NCBI RefSeq assembly: GCF_004368405.1
Contig: NZ_SBJH01000080.1
Span: 1-55,079, forward strand
DNA: 55,079 nucleotides
DNA from: Olivibacter sp. XZL3
GTDB lineage: Bacteria > Bacteroidota > Bacteroidia > Sphingobacteriales > Sphingobacteriaceae
Direction of reading: 5' to 3'
Each line of letters begins with the position of its first letter. Positions within the stretch are counted from its first letter, which is position 1. A program made the position numbers and the translations under genes. This document shows, piece by piece, positions 1 to 7,888 of this stretch. The notes beneath the pieces are model-generated. The model made no database searches, was not told the origin of the DNA, and worked only from the letters and a program-made list of their open reading frames with translations.

Positions 1-1
1 T

Positions 2-352
2 AAAAACATAAAAGATCTGTATCCGCAGAACTATAAACAAATTATGCTCAAATCAAACACGTAGTCCATAGGACGGATACATATCAATGTGTATCCCCAG
101 ATTGGGAATACTGATGTGTTTCACCATGACTCTACTTATTTTATGGGAGCAGATTTGACAATTGATTGGTACCGAAGAAATATCTTGATTTATTCAAAAA
201 TATTAGCTCAACTAGACTATAAAGAGGACGCTTTGTTTCTTGTTATCGGGAATGACCATGTTCCTATTTTGAAACAATTGTTTAATGATAATCCATACTT
301 TGAGGTCGTTGAAACAGAGAAGTGGCTTGGGAAAAGTAAAATAAAAAAATAA
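2..352 (+). pseudogene. C-terminal remnant of a DUF5694 protein
   Basis: The reading frame from base 2 is open on both sides of one in-frame TAG at 62-64. The part after the stop (from a GTG at 89) gives 87 residues resembling the end of DUF5694 proteins: ADLTIDWYRRN, then a hydrophobic strand leading to IGNDHVPIL, then a short acidic tail. The family is usually about 250 residues or more, so at most the last third is present. The sequence before the TAG (LYPQNYKQIM) also looks like protein, which suggests a nonsense mutation rather than a short gene starting at 89. The 5' part lies outside the window. The function of DUF5694 is not established; it resembles TraB/ChaN-like folds. The family call is from memory of its motifs. 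Confidence 0.5.
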
Positions 353-797
353 TGGCAAGTTCTTTTTTTTTATCCCGCTAGATATCCATAATTGCCTGGC
401 TGATCTTTTCTATATAGTTAATGAGCATACTTAAATTCTTTATTCAAATCTATTTGGCCACTTCCATACGAGCTTCGGAATATTCATAAATATTTTTAGG
501 TTAACTACTATAGTCGAAAACTGTGTGTTTTATTCCTGCTGTAAGCTAATTTCGAACAACACACTGCCGTAAGAATATCATGTTAATAAGTCCAATGTAG
601 TTTTTCGTAATTGGTTGATTTCGGTTATCCGACTATGCCCTAAACACATTTTCGGCCTGCGGAGCGCCTTCGCCCGCTTACCAAACGCTGTCCCGCTCTT
701 TTGCTTTTACGGAATAAAACTACTTCTCTTGCTACCTTAGCCTACAAACCTAAGATTCTCGCCGTTATCGGTTCAATGCGACAAAGATCATTCGCGT
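353..797. other. Intergenic stretch without a recognised gene
   Basis: This 445-bp stretch separates the DUF5694 remnant from the convergent DUF6922 gene. I see no convincing coding frame. The left half is AT-rich. A short GC-rich patch at about 650-705 differs sharply in composition from its flanks and could be a scar of mobile DNA, an end of the element whose recombinase lies to the right, or part of a transcript end. I looked for a copy of the tRNA-Glu 3' end here as a possible attachment site and did not see one. Confidence 0.5.
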
Positions 798-1133
798 CTA
801 TATCCAATGATAGGGTTTGTCCTTTCTGTTCAGATAACAGTACATCTGTTCCTTTTTCAGCTCCGGAAAGAATTCGATGGCTCGGTCAATGGCATAGTCT
901 GGCAGGAAATAAATATCATTGCGCAATGCGCTGATCACTTTTTCATAACCGTAAAATCGCACCAGTTCGTCCACCTCTTCCTGGTCACCACGCTCTATGA
1001 TCCGTCCGATAACTGTCTTATAGGCTTTATCCCAGTCCATCGTCTTCAGATCGAACTCCCAAAAGAACATCGGATCAATGTTCGGTACCTGCCGTTTTTT
1101 TCTCACTGCCCCCATAAGTGTAAAGTTAACCAT
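798..1133 (-). CDS. DUF6922-type small protein, partner of AbiEii gene
   Basis: This predicts 111 residues from an ATG preceded by GGGGAACAGGGA; an in-frame TTG 18 bp earlier gives a longer but less likely form. The sequence has the DPMFFWEFD pattern, then a helical segment (WDKAYKTVIGRIIERG) and DYAIDRAIEFFPEL near the end. This matches small Bacteroidota proteins (DUF6922) that are often found next to nucleotidyltransferase AbiEii genes. It starts 23 bp after the AbiEii stop on the same strand and is almost surely cotranscribed. By position it may be the antitoxin or a regulator of the nucleotidyltransferase, but this is inference. The order toxin-like gene first is the reverse of classical abiEi-abiEii. 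Confidence 0.65.
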   Translation of the reverse strand: MVNFTLMGAVRKKRQVPNIDPMFFWEFDLKTMDWDKAYKTVIGRIIERGDQEEVDELVRFYGYEKVISALRNDIYFLPDYAIDRAIEFFPELKKEQMYCYLNRKDKPYHWI

Positions 1134-1156
1134 ATTCCCTGTTCCCCGCAACCACT

Positions 1157-1858
1157 TTAACGGCCATATCCTTTTCCCCTGTCCATTTTGGAACCTTGTT
1201 CAATTTTGTTTCTTTTATCCTCTGTGAATTTCTGGTAGGGGCTGATTACAGCCTGCCTCAATCTATTCGCGACATCATCCCATGCAATCCTTCTATTTAC
1301 CAGAAGATCTACTTTTTCATCAAAATCGATATTCTGATGATAGGTCAATCCAAGTTGTGCAATGTAGGCGTTGGTATTGGGATATTTATTTTCGTAAGCG
1401 TTCATAAAAGCTATAAGTGGCAATTGTTCCAAGAGGAAAAACATATCTATAAAGTCCTTTAGCCTACTACCGCTCTGGACAATGGCATGGAGTTTCATCG
1501 CACCTATATCCTCATTGGAAGCCATACGGATGCCTTCAATAGTTTCGATGGGTTTCTGAAACGGATATTGGTGAGAGACAATATCCACCTTGACCCTGTT
1601 TATGAAACTGAATACCGAATTCCTAAGATACCTGCCCCTTTCAGCTCCATAATGCTCTTCAAGATGCTCCAATATGGACGGTGCATCAAAGTCCCTATCA
1701 GTGAAAAGGTCAATATCAATGGATTTACGATGGCCCATTTTTAGGGAAAGGGCCGTACCGCCCACTAGTACAAAATCTTTCAGCGCTTCATCCGCCATCA
1801 GTTGCTGTAGCAGGGACCACATGTCCCTGCTTATTGTTTCTCTGTGCAGCCTATCCAT
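1157..1858 (-). CDS. Nucleotidyltransferase of AbiEii/AbiGii toxin family
   Basis: This is a 233-residue protein with a minimal nucleotidyltransferase core: LVGGTALSLK at about 31-40 and the paired aspartates of SIDIDLF (D48, D50), which bind metal and nucleotide in this superfamily. AbiEii proteins are the toxin half of type IV toxin-antitoxin and phage abortive infection systems; related enzymes transfer nucleotides to tRNA ends. A conserved EDIGAMKLHAI helix and RLKDFIDMFFLLE follow, as is typical. The ATG overlaps the recombinase stop by 8 bp and has a strong GGAGGAAG ribosome site inside the recombinase gene, so the two are translationally linked. No AbiEi-type winged-helix antitoxin is visible; the only partner is the DUF6922 gene downstream. 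Domain call is firm, toxic activity is not shown. Confidence 0.85.
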   Translation of the reverse strand: MDRLHRETISRDMWSLLQQLMADEALKDFVLVGGTALSLKMGHRKSIDIDLFTDRDFDAPSILEHLEEHYGAERGRYLRNSVFSFINRVKVDIVSHQYPFQKPIETIEGIRMASNEDIGAMKLHAIVQSGSRLKDFIDMFFLLEQLPLIAFMNAYENKYPNTNAYIAQLGLTYHQNIDFDEKVDLLVNRRIAWDDVANRLRQAVISPYQKFTEDKRNKIEQGSKMDRGKGYGR

Positions 1859-3185
1859 ATACTTCCTCCCAAAGAACCGGTTCCGTATTTCCTGTTTTCA
1901 GCGAGGGCAGGCGTACCGGTAAGCTGAGAAGGCTCCGGTTATTTTCTGCTGTAAAATTTCCGATCTGCCCCGGAGCTGCTATTTTTCTTTGCAACCGGTC
2001 CATATCATTACTTACCTTGGTATCAAGCAGTTTTGCATAGTGCTGGGTGGTCTTGATATTGGTGTGGCCGAGCATCTTGGATACGGTTTCAATGGGCACA
2101 TCGTTACTTAGGGTGACCGTAGTGGCAAAGGTGTGTCGAGCAATATGGAAAGTCAGCTTTTTGGTAATCCCGCACAGGTCAGCAATCTCTTTCAGATAGC
2201 TGTTCATCTTCTGGTTGCTCAATACCGGAAGAGCAAGCCCTTTTGCCACGCATGGCGGATAATCGGCATAACGTCTCAGGATTTCCAGTGCCTGTGGCAG
2301 CAGGGGAATGTTCGAGGTAGTTTCCGTCTTTTCACGGCTGGTCAGTATCCACAGTCTGCCGTGGGTCCCTCTGGCAATATCAGAAATACGCAGTTTCTTT
2401 ACATCTGCATAGGAGAGGCCCGTATAACAGCAGAACACAAAGATGTCACGGACGTGGGCCAGCCTTGGAATGCTGAACTTCTTCTGCATGACCCTATCCA
2501 GCTCATCCTGTGTGAGAAACTCTTTCTCTTTAGCCTTTGCCGTATTTTTATATAGGACAAAGGGATTTTCGGTAATCCAGCGGTGGGCAAGGCACAGATT
2601 GACGATCTTCCTCAGGTGCTTCATGTACTTGGCCACAGAAACGGGACTGCACCCCTTTTCCGAGCGTAGGAAAAACTCGTAATCCGTAATAAAAGCATGG
2701 TCAATTTTCTGAATATCTATGTCGGTATCCCGGTAATACTTCAACAGGTAGGAGTTAAGGTGCAGAACCGATGTGTTATACCCTTTGAGCGTATTGGACT
2801 TAAATCCTTTACCCAACAGCGCCTCCATCTTCGTGTTATGGTCAAGGAAGATCTCCATCAGGAAATGCTGTTTTATGCCCTTTCCCAGAAAGTGCATTTT
2901 GAGCTGCTCGGCAGTTACCGCTACCCCGTCTTTGATAAGCAGCGTATGGCTGTTTTCCATCTTCCGCACCAGCGCATCAAGATGGCTGTTCAGCGTTCTG
3001 GATTCTTCTTTCGTGCCGCTGGCACGGTTGGCTTTTGCCTTCCAACGGGAGGGATCGCAGGATCTTCCGGTAGAAATTTCTTTTGGGATACCATCTACAG
3101 TGATACGCATGTACACCGGAACCGGCCCTTTCACATAGTTTTTTGGCTTTCTCAGATAGAAAAGCAAGGAATAATTTGTACCCAT
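1851..3185 (-). CDS. Tyrosine recombinase/integrase, IntDOT-like
   Basis: This is a 444-residue site-specific recombinase of the Bacteroidota type. It shows an N-terminal arm-binding domain (VPVYMRITVDGIPKEIS at about 25-45), a SAM-like core-binding domain (about 110-210) and a C-terminal catalytic domain with HIARHTFAT (H-x-x-R), LGHTNIKTTQHYA and the nucleophilic tyrosine in its last part. In CYTGLSYADV the usual first catalytic arginine is replaced by serine, as known for IntDOT and relatives. I chose the ATG at 3185; an in-frame TTG at 3209 would add eight unlikely residues. Its position about 250 bp from the 3' end of tRNA-Glu, reading away from it, fits an integrated element using the tRNA region as target. 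It overlaps the AbiEii gene, so the element carries its own accessory cargo in the integrase operon. Confidence 0.92.
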   Translation of the reverse strand: MGTNYSLLFYLRKPKNYVKGPVPVYMRITVDGIPKEISTGRSCDPSRWKAKANRASGTKEESRTLNSHLDALVRKMENSHTLLIKDGVAVTAEQLKMHFLGKGIKQHFLMEIFLDHNTKMEALLGKGFKSNTLKGYNTSVLHLNSYLLKYYRDTDIDIQKIDHAFITDYEFFLRSEKGCSPVSVAKYMKHLRKIVNLCLAHRWITENPFVLYKNTAKAKEKEFLTQDELDRVMQKKFSIPRLAHVRDIFVFCCYTGLSYADVKKLRISDIARGTHGRLWILTSREKTETTSNIPLLPQALEILRRYADYPPCVAKGLALPVLSNQKMNSYLKEIADLCGITKKLTFHIARHTFATTVTLSNDVPIETVSKMLGHTNIKTTQHYAKLLDTKVSNDMDRLQRKIAAPGQIGNFTAENNRSLLSLPVRLPSLKTGNTEPVLWEEVYG

Positions 3186-3245
3186 GAGTAACTCATTTAA
3201 GTGAAACAAAGTAAGCCTTGCAGCTATAATAAATCAAGATGTTCA

Positions 3246-3332
3246 GTTATTGAACCAGTTGAATATCAATAACTTAAATCACTTCCAGTGAGTAAGTGAA
3301 GGAGGGGGAACTGACTCACCGAATCACTCACT
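3246..3332. repeat. Inverted repeats between integrase and tRNA-Glu
   Basis: Two perfect inverted repeats lie in the 250 bp before the recombinase gene: GTTATTGA at 3246-3253 with TCAATAAC at 3266-3273, and AGTGAGT at 3287-3293 with ACTCACT at 3326-3332. The second is followed by seven T on the plus strand. These could be recombinase arm or core sites, an operator of the integrase operon, or a weak terminator. Nothing in the sequence alone decides between these. Confidence 0.35.
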
Positions 3333-3378
3333 TTTTTTATGCGAAAAATTGAATAATTCAGGGGATTTGTAAAAAACA

Positions 3379-3411
3379 AAAAGCCTGCAATCATTTGATT
3401 TGCAGGCTTTT
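3379..3411 (-). terminator. Terminator after tRNA-Glu, likely bidirectional
   Basis: A perfect 12-bp stem (AAAAGCCTGCAA with TTGCAGGCTTTT) has a 9-nt loop and T-runs on both strands. It lies 24 bp past the tRNA-Glu 3' end. Confidence 0.9.
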
Positions 3412-3434
3412 GTATGTTTTGACATGAAGATGTG

Positions 3435-3506
3435 TAGCCCGTAGGGGAATCGAACCCCTGTTTCAAGAATGAAAATCTTGCGTCCTAACCCCTAGACGAA
3501 CGGGCC
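3435..3506 (-). tRNA. tRNA-Glu (anticodon UUC)
   Basis: The 72-nt gene folds as a cloverleaf. The acceptor arm starts GGCCCGT and ends ACGGGCT with discriminator A; the anticodon stem CAAGA/TCTTG encloses the loop TTTTCAT with anticodon TTC; the T arm has CAGGGGTTCGATTCCCCT. CCA is not encoded (CAC follows the discriminator). It has its own promoter about 30 bp upstream and its own terminator downstream. The tyrosine recombinase gene lies beyond the 3' end, the usual arrangement when a tRNA gene serves as integration site. Confidence 0.96.
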
Positions 3507-3533
3507 ATTGTTACTCTTTCCGTTTCGGGACTG

Positions 3534-3563
3534 CAAAAATACATCTAAGATTTATAATTCAAA
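3534..3563 (-). promoter_or_regulatory. Promoter of tRNA-Glu
   Basis: On the minus strand TTTG at 3563-3560 and TATTTTTG at 3541-3534 are separated by 18 bp, the Bacteroidota -33/-7 form. Transcription would start about 20 bp before the tRNA. Confidence 0.65.
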
Positions 3564-3654
3564 AGAAAATTTAAAATATTTCATCCAAAACGAAATACAC
3601 GCCTTAGTATCAGTAAATTAATTTTTCTCCAGCCAACCTCATTGCTGCCTCGTG

Positions 3655-6600
3655 CTACCTGCCATAGAACTTACTTTGTTCCTTGAGCCATGTAATATGT
3701 TTTTCATTAAACTCATTAGGAAGCAATCGCCACTTCCAGTTTACATCGGTAGTTGCCGGCGTATTCATCCTAGCTTCTTTACCTAAGCCGATTACATCTT
3801 GCATAGGAATAATAGCTAATTGCGCCACCGAGCCATAGGCCATTTTGATCATATCTTTATGAATGTTTGCCCCTCTCGTTTTTCGCCCCAGATAGCGTTT
3901 CAAATGTTCCTTTCCGCTTTTGTCAAGCTCTTCGTCATACCAGCCGACAATCGTATTATTATCGTGCGTACCGGTATAGACTACGCTATTTAACACATAT
4001 TGATGGGGTATATGGAGCGACTGTGCCATATCGTCGCCAAAGGCGAACTGCAATACCCGCATGCCCGGCAGTCCTAAACGGTCGCGCAACTCGTAAACAC
4101 CGCCGCTAATATCGCCTAAATCCTCGGCTATCAGCGGTAAATGCCCAATTTCGGTTTTCAGACTTTGGAAGAGCTCATCCTTCGGACCTGGCTTCCAAGA
4201 GCCATTGATGGCATTTTCTTCCTGCGCGGACACTTCCCAATAATCGTAAAAAGCTCTAAAATGATCTAAGCGTACCAGATGATACCATTCAAGGTTTTTC
4301 TTGAGTCTCGCTACCCACCATGCATAATTGTCTTTTTTGTGTTCGCTCCAGTCGAACGTAGGCATGCCCCATAACTGCCCGTCGGCGTTGAAATAATCCG
4401 GCGGAACCCCAGCTACACCGCGCATATTTCCGTCGTCGTCGAGATTAAACAGTCGCCTGTTAATCCAAACATCCGCAGAATCGTAATTAACATAAATGGG
4501 AATATCGCCTAAAAGGCGAATCGACAGCGTTTCGCAATATGTTTTTAATGCCCTCCACTCGCTAAAAAACTCGTACTGCTGCCATTTTATTTCTAATAAA
4601 TCCTCTTTATACTTCTTTGCAACAGCCGCCACGGCTTGCTTATCCCTCAATTTCAATTTCGTTGGCCATTGATACCAAGCTTTGCCTTGCTGCTCTTTCT
4701 TTATAACGAGATAGAGAGCAAAATCGTCCAGCCAGTCTTTTTCAGCTTGCATAAACTGTTCAAAATCCGCGTAGCTATCGTTGCTTTTGTCGGTAATGAA
4801 TCGCCTAAATGCAAGGCGAAGAAGCTGCTGCTTGGCAGTGCTAACCTCGTCGTACAGAATTTGCGATTGTGCTGCTATCTTCGACTCGTTCAGCTCATGA
4901 ACAGTGATCAGGCTCTTCCTTGCCAGTATTTCCGGACTGATCAAAAGCGGGTTACCCGCAAAGACGGAGTACGCACTATACGGCGAATAATGCTCTTTGG
5001 CTCCAGTTGGATTGAGCGGAAGCAATTGCCAATAGCGCTGACCGGCAGCGGCGAGCTGTGAGGCAAACAGTTGCGCCTGCGGACCCAAATCTCCTATTCC
5101 GAATGCAGATGGCAAGGAACTTAGCGGCATCAGGATCCCAGCTGCGCGCTTTTTTTCTTTTTCCTTTATATGCAAGACGGTCAAAGGCAAACCTGAGGCA
5201 AATAATTCAGCCATATAAAGGGCTGTATTGACTTTCCCCCGGTTATCGTTCAGCACATCTTGAAACTCTTCCGGAATATCATCGGGCCAATCGATACGGG
5301 TGTCTTTCCAATTGATGTTTTCAATTTCACATCCTTGATCGGCACACAATTCGGCCAAACACAAGGGAATAAGTGCAATACTCCAATCCTCACGGTATCT
5401 GCGGTAAAAGGCCAACACGTGTTTTCGATACCGCCCACGTACCTTTAACGGCTTGTATATTCCCTTTTCAAACAGCTCTGAATATTGAGATCGATAGTGA
5501 AGCAGTTTGGCAATAAGCGCAAGCTTCACTCTCCCGTCTTGCCGCTCGCGCCAATAATCTCCTATATCGACCGTGTTCTCTTTTACGGACTGGATTGATT
5601 CTTCAAGGAATTTATAATCTACAGCGCGTCTGTTATCAGGATCAACGAAACTCAAGTCCCAAAACTCGGTTCCCTGATAGAAATCGGGAATGCCCGGCAC
5701 CAATGTTTTTAACAATACTTGCGCCAGGGAATTGAACATGCCTTGTTTGTTCAATTCTTCCAAAAGCGGCATCCATAAAGACCAGAAATCACCTTCTCTG
5801 TCGAGCATCGAAAAGGCGAAATCAATGCATTTCTTTTCGTATGCCTCGTTAGGCTCTACCCAATTGCTGTTGACCTTGGCTTCTCGTAGCGCTTTTTCAA
5901 GATAGGCTGCCAGCCGTTCCCGATAGGTTGATGCCCCCTCTTGTCCTACCGGATAAGTGCCTAGTATGGTTTGATAGATGAAATAGCGATCATTAACGCT
6001 TGGGATCTGCTGCGGATCGGCTGATTCTGCGATGCGTTCAAGATCATTAACGATAGCCTTCCACCTTTTAGGAAGGCAGCTTAACGCCTGCAGCCTTGCC
6101 CTCACGTCTTCCCCCCTTTTTGTGTCGTGCGTGGCTGTTCCGCTCATGGCCAGTGGCCAATATCGCTGCCTTTCTTCCATAGCCGCATGGAAGTCCTTCT
6201 TCGACAAGCCAAAAGTGGCGGGTGAATCTCCCACTTCGTTGTGACCAATAAACCGATTATAGGTATACATAAGCGTGTCTTCCACCCCTTTTGCCATAAG
6301 CGGCCCAGAAAACTGCATCAGTCGCTGATAAAAATACAGCAACTGTTCTTTAAACCGTTTACTTGGCGCTTGTGATGCCCCCAACAACAAATCTTCCAAT
6401 ATAGAAAGGGCATTGTTGATTGTGGGCCTACTGCGCCGAATGCCATCAAAAAGCTGTTTTAATTTCTGCTCCTCTCCCGACTGCAGCGGAAATTCGTTAC
6501 CATAAAACCGGTAGACCGGACAAAAAATCAACACCGACACGATGGCTTCTTTTAAGGAAGCGGCGTCTACAGAGCTCGTATCTGTTTTAGATAAAAAATT

Positions 6601-7887
6601 TGAACGCTTAAAAAAGTTATAAAGATTCTCGGCTTCGCCTTGCATATGTTGTTCGAGGATGAGGCGCTTCTTTTCTAAGATTTGTCGTTCCACATCTTCG
6701 CCCGCGCCAATCAACTGTCGATAAAGTTTATCAAATGTTCGTTCACTTTCGAGACGGGAGAACAGCTTATTGGCGTGTGCCAGATAGTCATATCCAGATG
6801 TACCCTGGACGGGCCACTTGATGGGTAAACGCTCTTCTTTTTCGAGGATTTTTTCAACGACTATATATACGTCTCTGCCAACAAGCGACCTTAAATCATC
6901 GAGGTATTTTTTAGGATCAAACAATCCATCAATGTGATCTATCCGCAATCCCTGAAAGCAGCCTTCATCGATCATTTGCTTAATAAATTGATGGGTCAGG
7001 CTAAATACTTCATCTTTTTGGGTTTGCAGACAGATTAAGCTATTTACAGTAAAAAAACGCCGATAGTTGATTCTTTTGTCTGTCTCCTTCCAACTACATA
7101 AGCGGTAATATTGTTGGTCACAAAGCTGAAGAAGCGCCGCTTTGTTCTTGTTTAGTTGACCAACTAAGCGCTTCAATATGTTTTCTGTTTCTTTCAGCCC
7201 TATATATTGATACCATGCTTCTAAAAAGCTTGTCCATTGTGGTTCAAACGCCTTCACCTGTTCTATGGACGATTGTTCCACTTTTTCGAGGGCACCTTTT
7301 ACCGCAGCCGCTCCACCGTCTTCCGCTTTTTCGGTCAAGCGGCGCAATATTTCCTTATATCCGAAAACATTTACCGGATAGAACTGATCGTAATACTGCA
7401 AGCAAAGCTTTTTGTCTTTCAATGAAAGTTTGATTTCTTTTTGGTCGACCGCCTCTTTTAAGTCTGTACCTAAAAAAGGCACCATGATGGCGCCCTGAAA
7501 AAAAGCGTTGCCCCAAGCCGTATCAAATACCGCCGCATATGCAGAAGCTTTACCTTTTTCCAAGACGTCCATAAGCCACTGGTTGTTCGGATGAAAAGCC
7601 ATGTGGTTTGGAACGATATCCTGTATCCAGGAAAGCTGGTGTTCTTTGCATGTTGCTATTAACTTTCGGAATTCATCCAAGGTTCCGAGCTCCGGATTTA
7701 CACGAAGCGGATTCGTTACATCATAGCCATGCATACTCCCTGGAACTGCTTCAAAAATCGGCGATGCATATAAGCTTTTTATTCCCAAAGCCTGCCAATA
7801 CGGAACCAACCGCTGCGCATCTGCAAACGTAAATTCTTTATGAAACTGAATACGATAGCTTGCTACCGGATTGAATACATTAGCCAT
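3655..7887 (-). CDS. TreY-MalQ fusion: maltooligosyl trehalose synthase plus 4-alpha-glucanotransferase
   Basis: This is a 1410-residue cytoplasmic enzyme with two complete GH domains. Residues 1 to about 900 are TreY (GH13): DIVPNH at 90-95, GLRIDHIDG at 313-321 with nucleophile D317, acid E345, and THD at 586-588. TreY converts the reducing-end glucose of maltodextrin to an alpha,alpha-1,1 linkage. Residues from about 914 to the end are MalQ (GH77): GILMPLSSLPS at 917-927, nucleophile D1208 in VRLDHF, acid E1255 in LIAEDLGD, and THDNNT near 1307. MalQ rearranges maltodextrins, which could rebuild chains long enough for TreY from short leftovers. It starts one base after the treZ stop, so it is the last gene of the trehalose operon. 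All catalytic residues seem present in both halves. Fusions of these two activities are known, with MalQ usually first as far as I recall; here TreY leads. Confidence 0.95.
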   Translation of the reverse strand: MANVFNPVASYRIQFHKEFTFADAQRLVPYWQALGIKSLYASPIFEAVPGSMHGYDVTNPLRVNPELGTLDEFRKLIATCKEHQLSWIQDIVPNHMAFHPNNQWLMDVLEKGKASAYAAVFDTAWGNAFFQGAIMVPFLGTDLKEAVDQKEIKLSLKDKKLCLQYYDQFYPVNVFGYKEILRRLTEKAEDGGAAAVKGALEKVEQSSIEQVKAFEPQWTSFLEAWYQYIGLKETENILKRLVGQLNKNKAALLQLCDQQYYRLCSWKETDKRINYRRFFTVNSLICLQTQKDEVFSLTHQFIKQMIDEGCFQGLRIDHIDGLFDPKKYLDDLRSLVGRDVYIVVEKILEKEERLPIKWPVQGTSGYDYLAHANKLFSRLESERTFDKLYRQLIGAGEDVERQILEKKRLILEQHMQGEAENLYNFFKRSNFLSKTDTSSVDAASLKEAIVSVLIFCPVYRFYGNEFPLQSGEEQKLKQLFDGIRRSRPTINNALSILEDLLLGASQAPSKRFKEQLLYFYQRLMQFSGPLMAKGVEDTLMYTYNRFIGHNEVGDSPATFGLSKKDFHAAMEERQRYWPLAMSGTATHDTKRGEDVRARLQALSCLPKRWKAIVNDLERIAESADPQQIPSVNDRYFIYQTILGTYPVGQEGASTYRERLAAYLEKALREAKVNSNWVEPNEAYEKKCIDFAFSMLDREGDFWSLWMPLLEELNKQGMFNSLAQVLLKTLVPGIPDFYQGTEFWDLSFVDPDNRRAVDYKFLEESIQSVKENTVDIGDYWRERQDGRVKLALIAKLLHYRSQYSELFEKGIYKPLKVRGRYRKHVLAFYRRYREDWSIALIPLCLAELCADQGCEIENINWKDTRIDWPDDIPEEFQDVLNDNRGKVNTALYMAELFASGLPLTVLHIKEKEKKRAAGILMPLSSLPSAFGIGDLGPQAQLFASQLAAAGQRYWQLLPLNPTGAKEHYSPYSAYSVFAGNPLLISPEILARKSLITVHELNESKIAAQSQILYDEVSTAKQQLLRLAFRRFITDKSNDSYADFEQFMQAEKDWLDDFALYLVIKKEQQGKAWYQWPTKLKLRDKQAVAAVAKKYKEDLLEIKWQQYEFFSEWRALKTYCETLSIRLLGDIPIYVNYDSADVWINRRLFNLDDDGNMRGVAGVPPDYFNADGQLWGMPTFDWSEHKKDNYAWWVARLKKNLEWYHLVRLDHFRAFYDYWEVSAQEENAINGSWKPGPKDELFQSLKTEIGHLPLIAEDLGDISGGVYELRDRLGLPGMRVLQFAFGDDMAQSLHIPHQYVLNSVVYTGTHDNNTIVGWYDEELDKSGKEHLKRYLGRKTRGANIHKDMIKMAYGSVAQLAIIPMQDVIGLGKEARMNTPATTDVNWKWRLLPNEFNEKHITWLKEQSKFYGR

Positions 7888-7888
7888 A

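Noticed and set aside
1-797. A direct repeat of the tRNA-Glu 3' end as left attachment site
   Set aside because: I searched by eye for the GAATCGAACCCC segment and found no copy; the other end must lie outside the window or use another core.
807-1160. Open frame on the plus strand opposite the DUF6922 gene
   Set aside because: It is the shadow of the minus-strand gene, which has a family match and a ribosome site.
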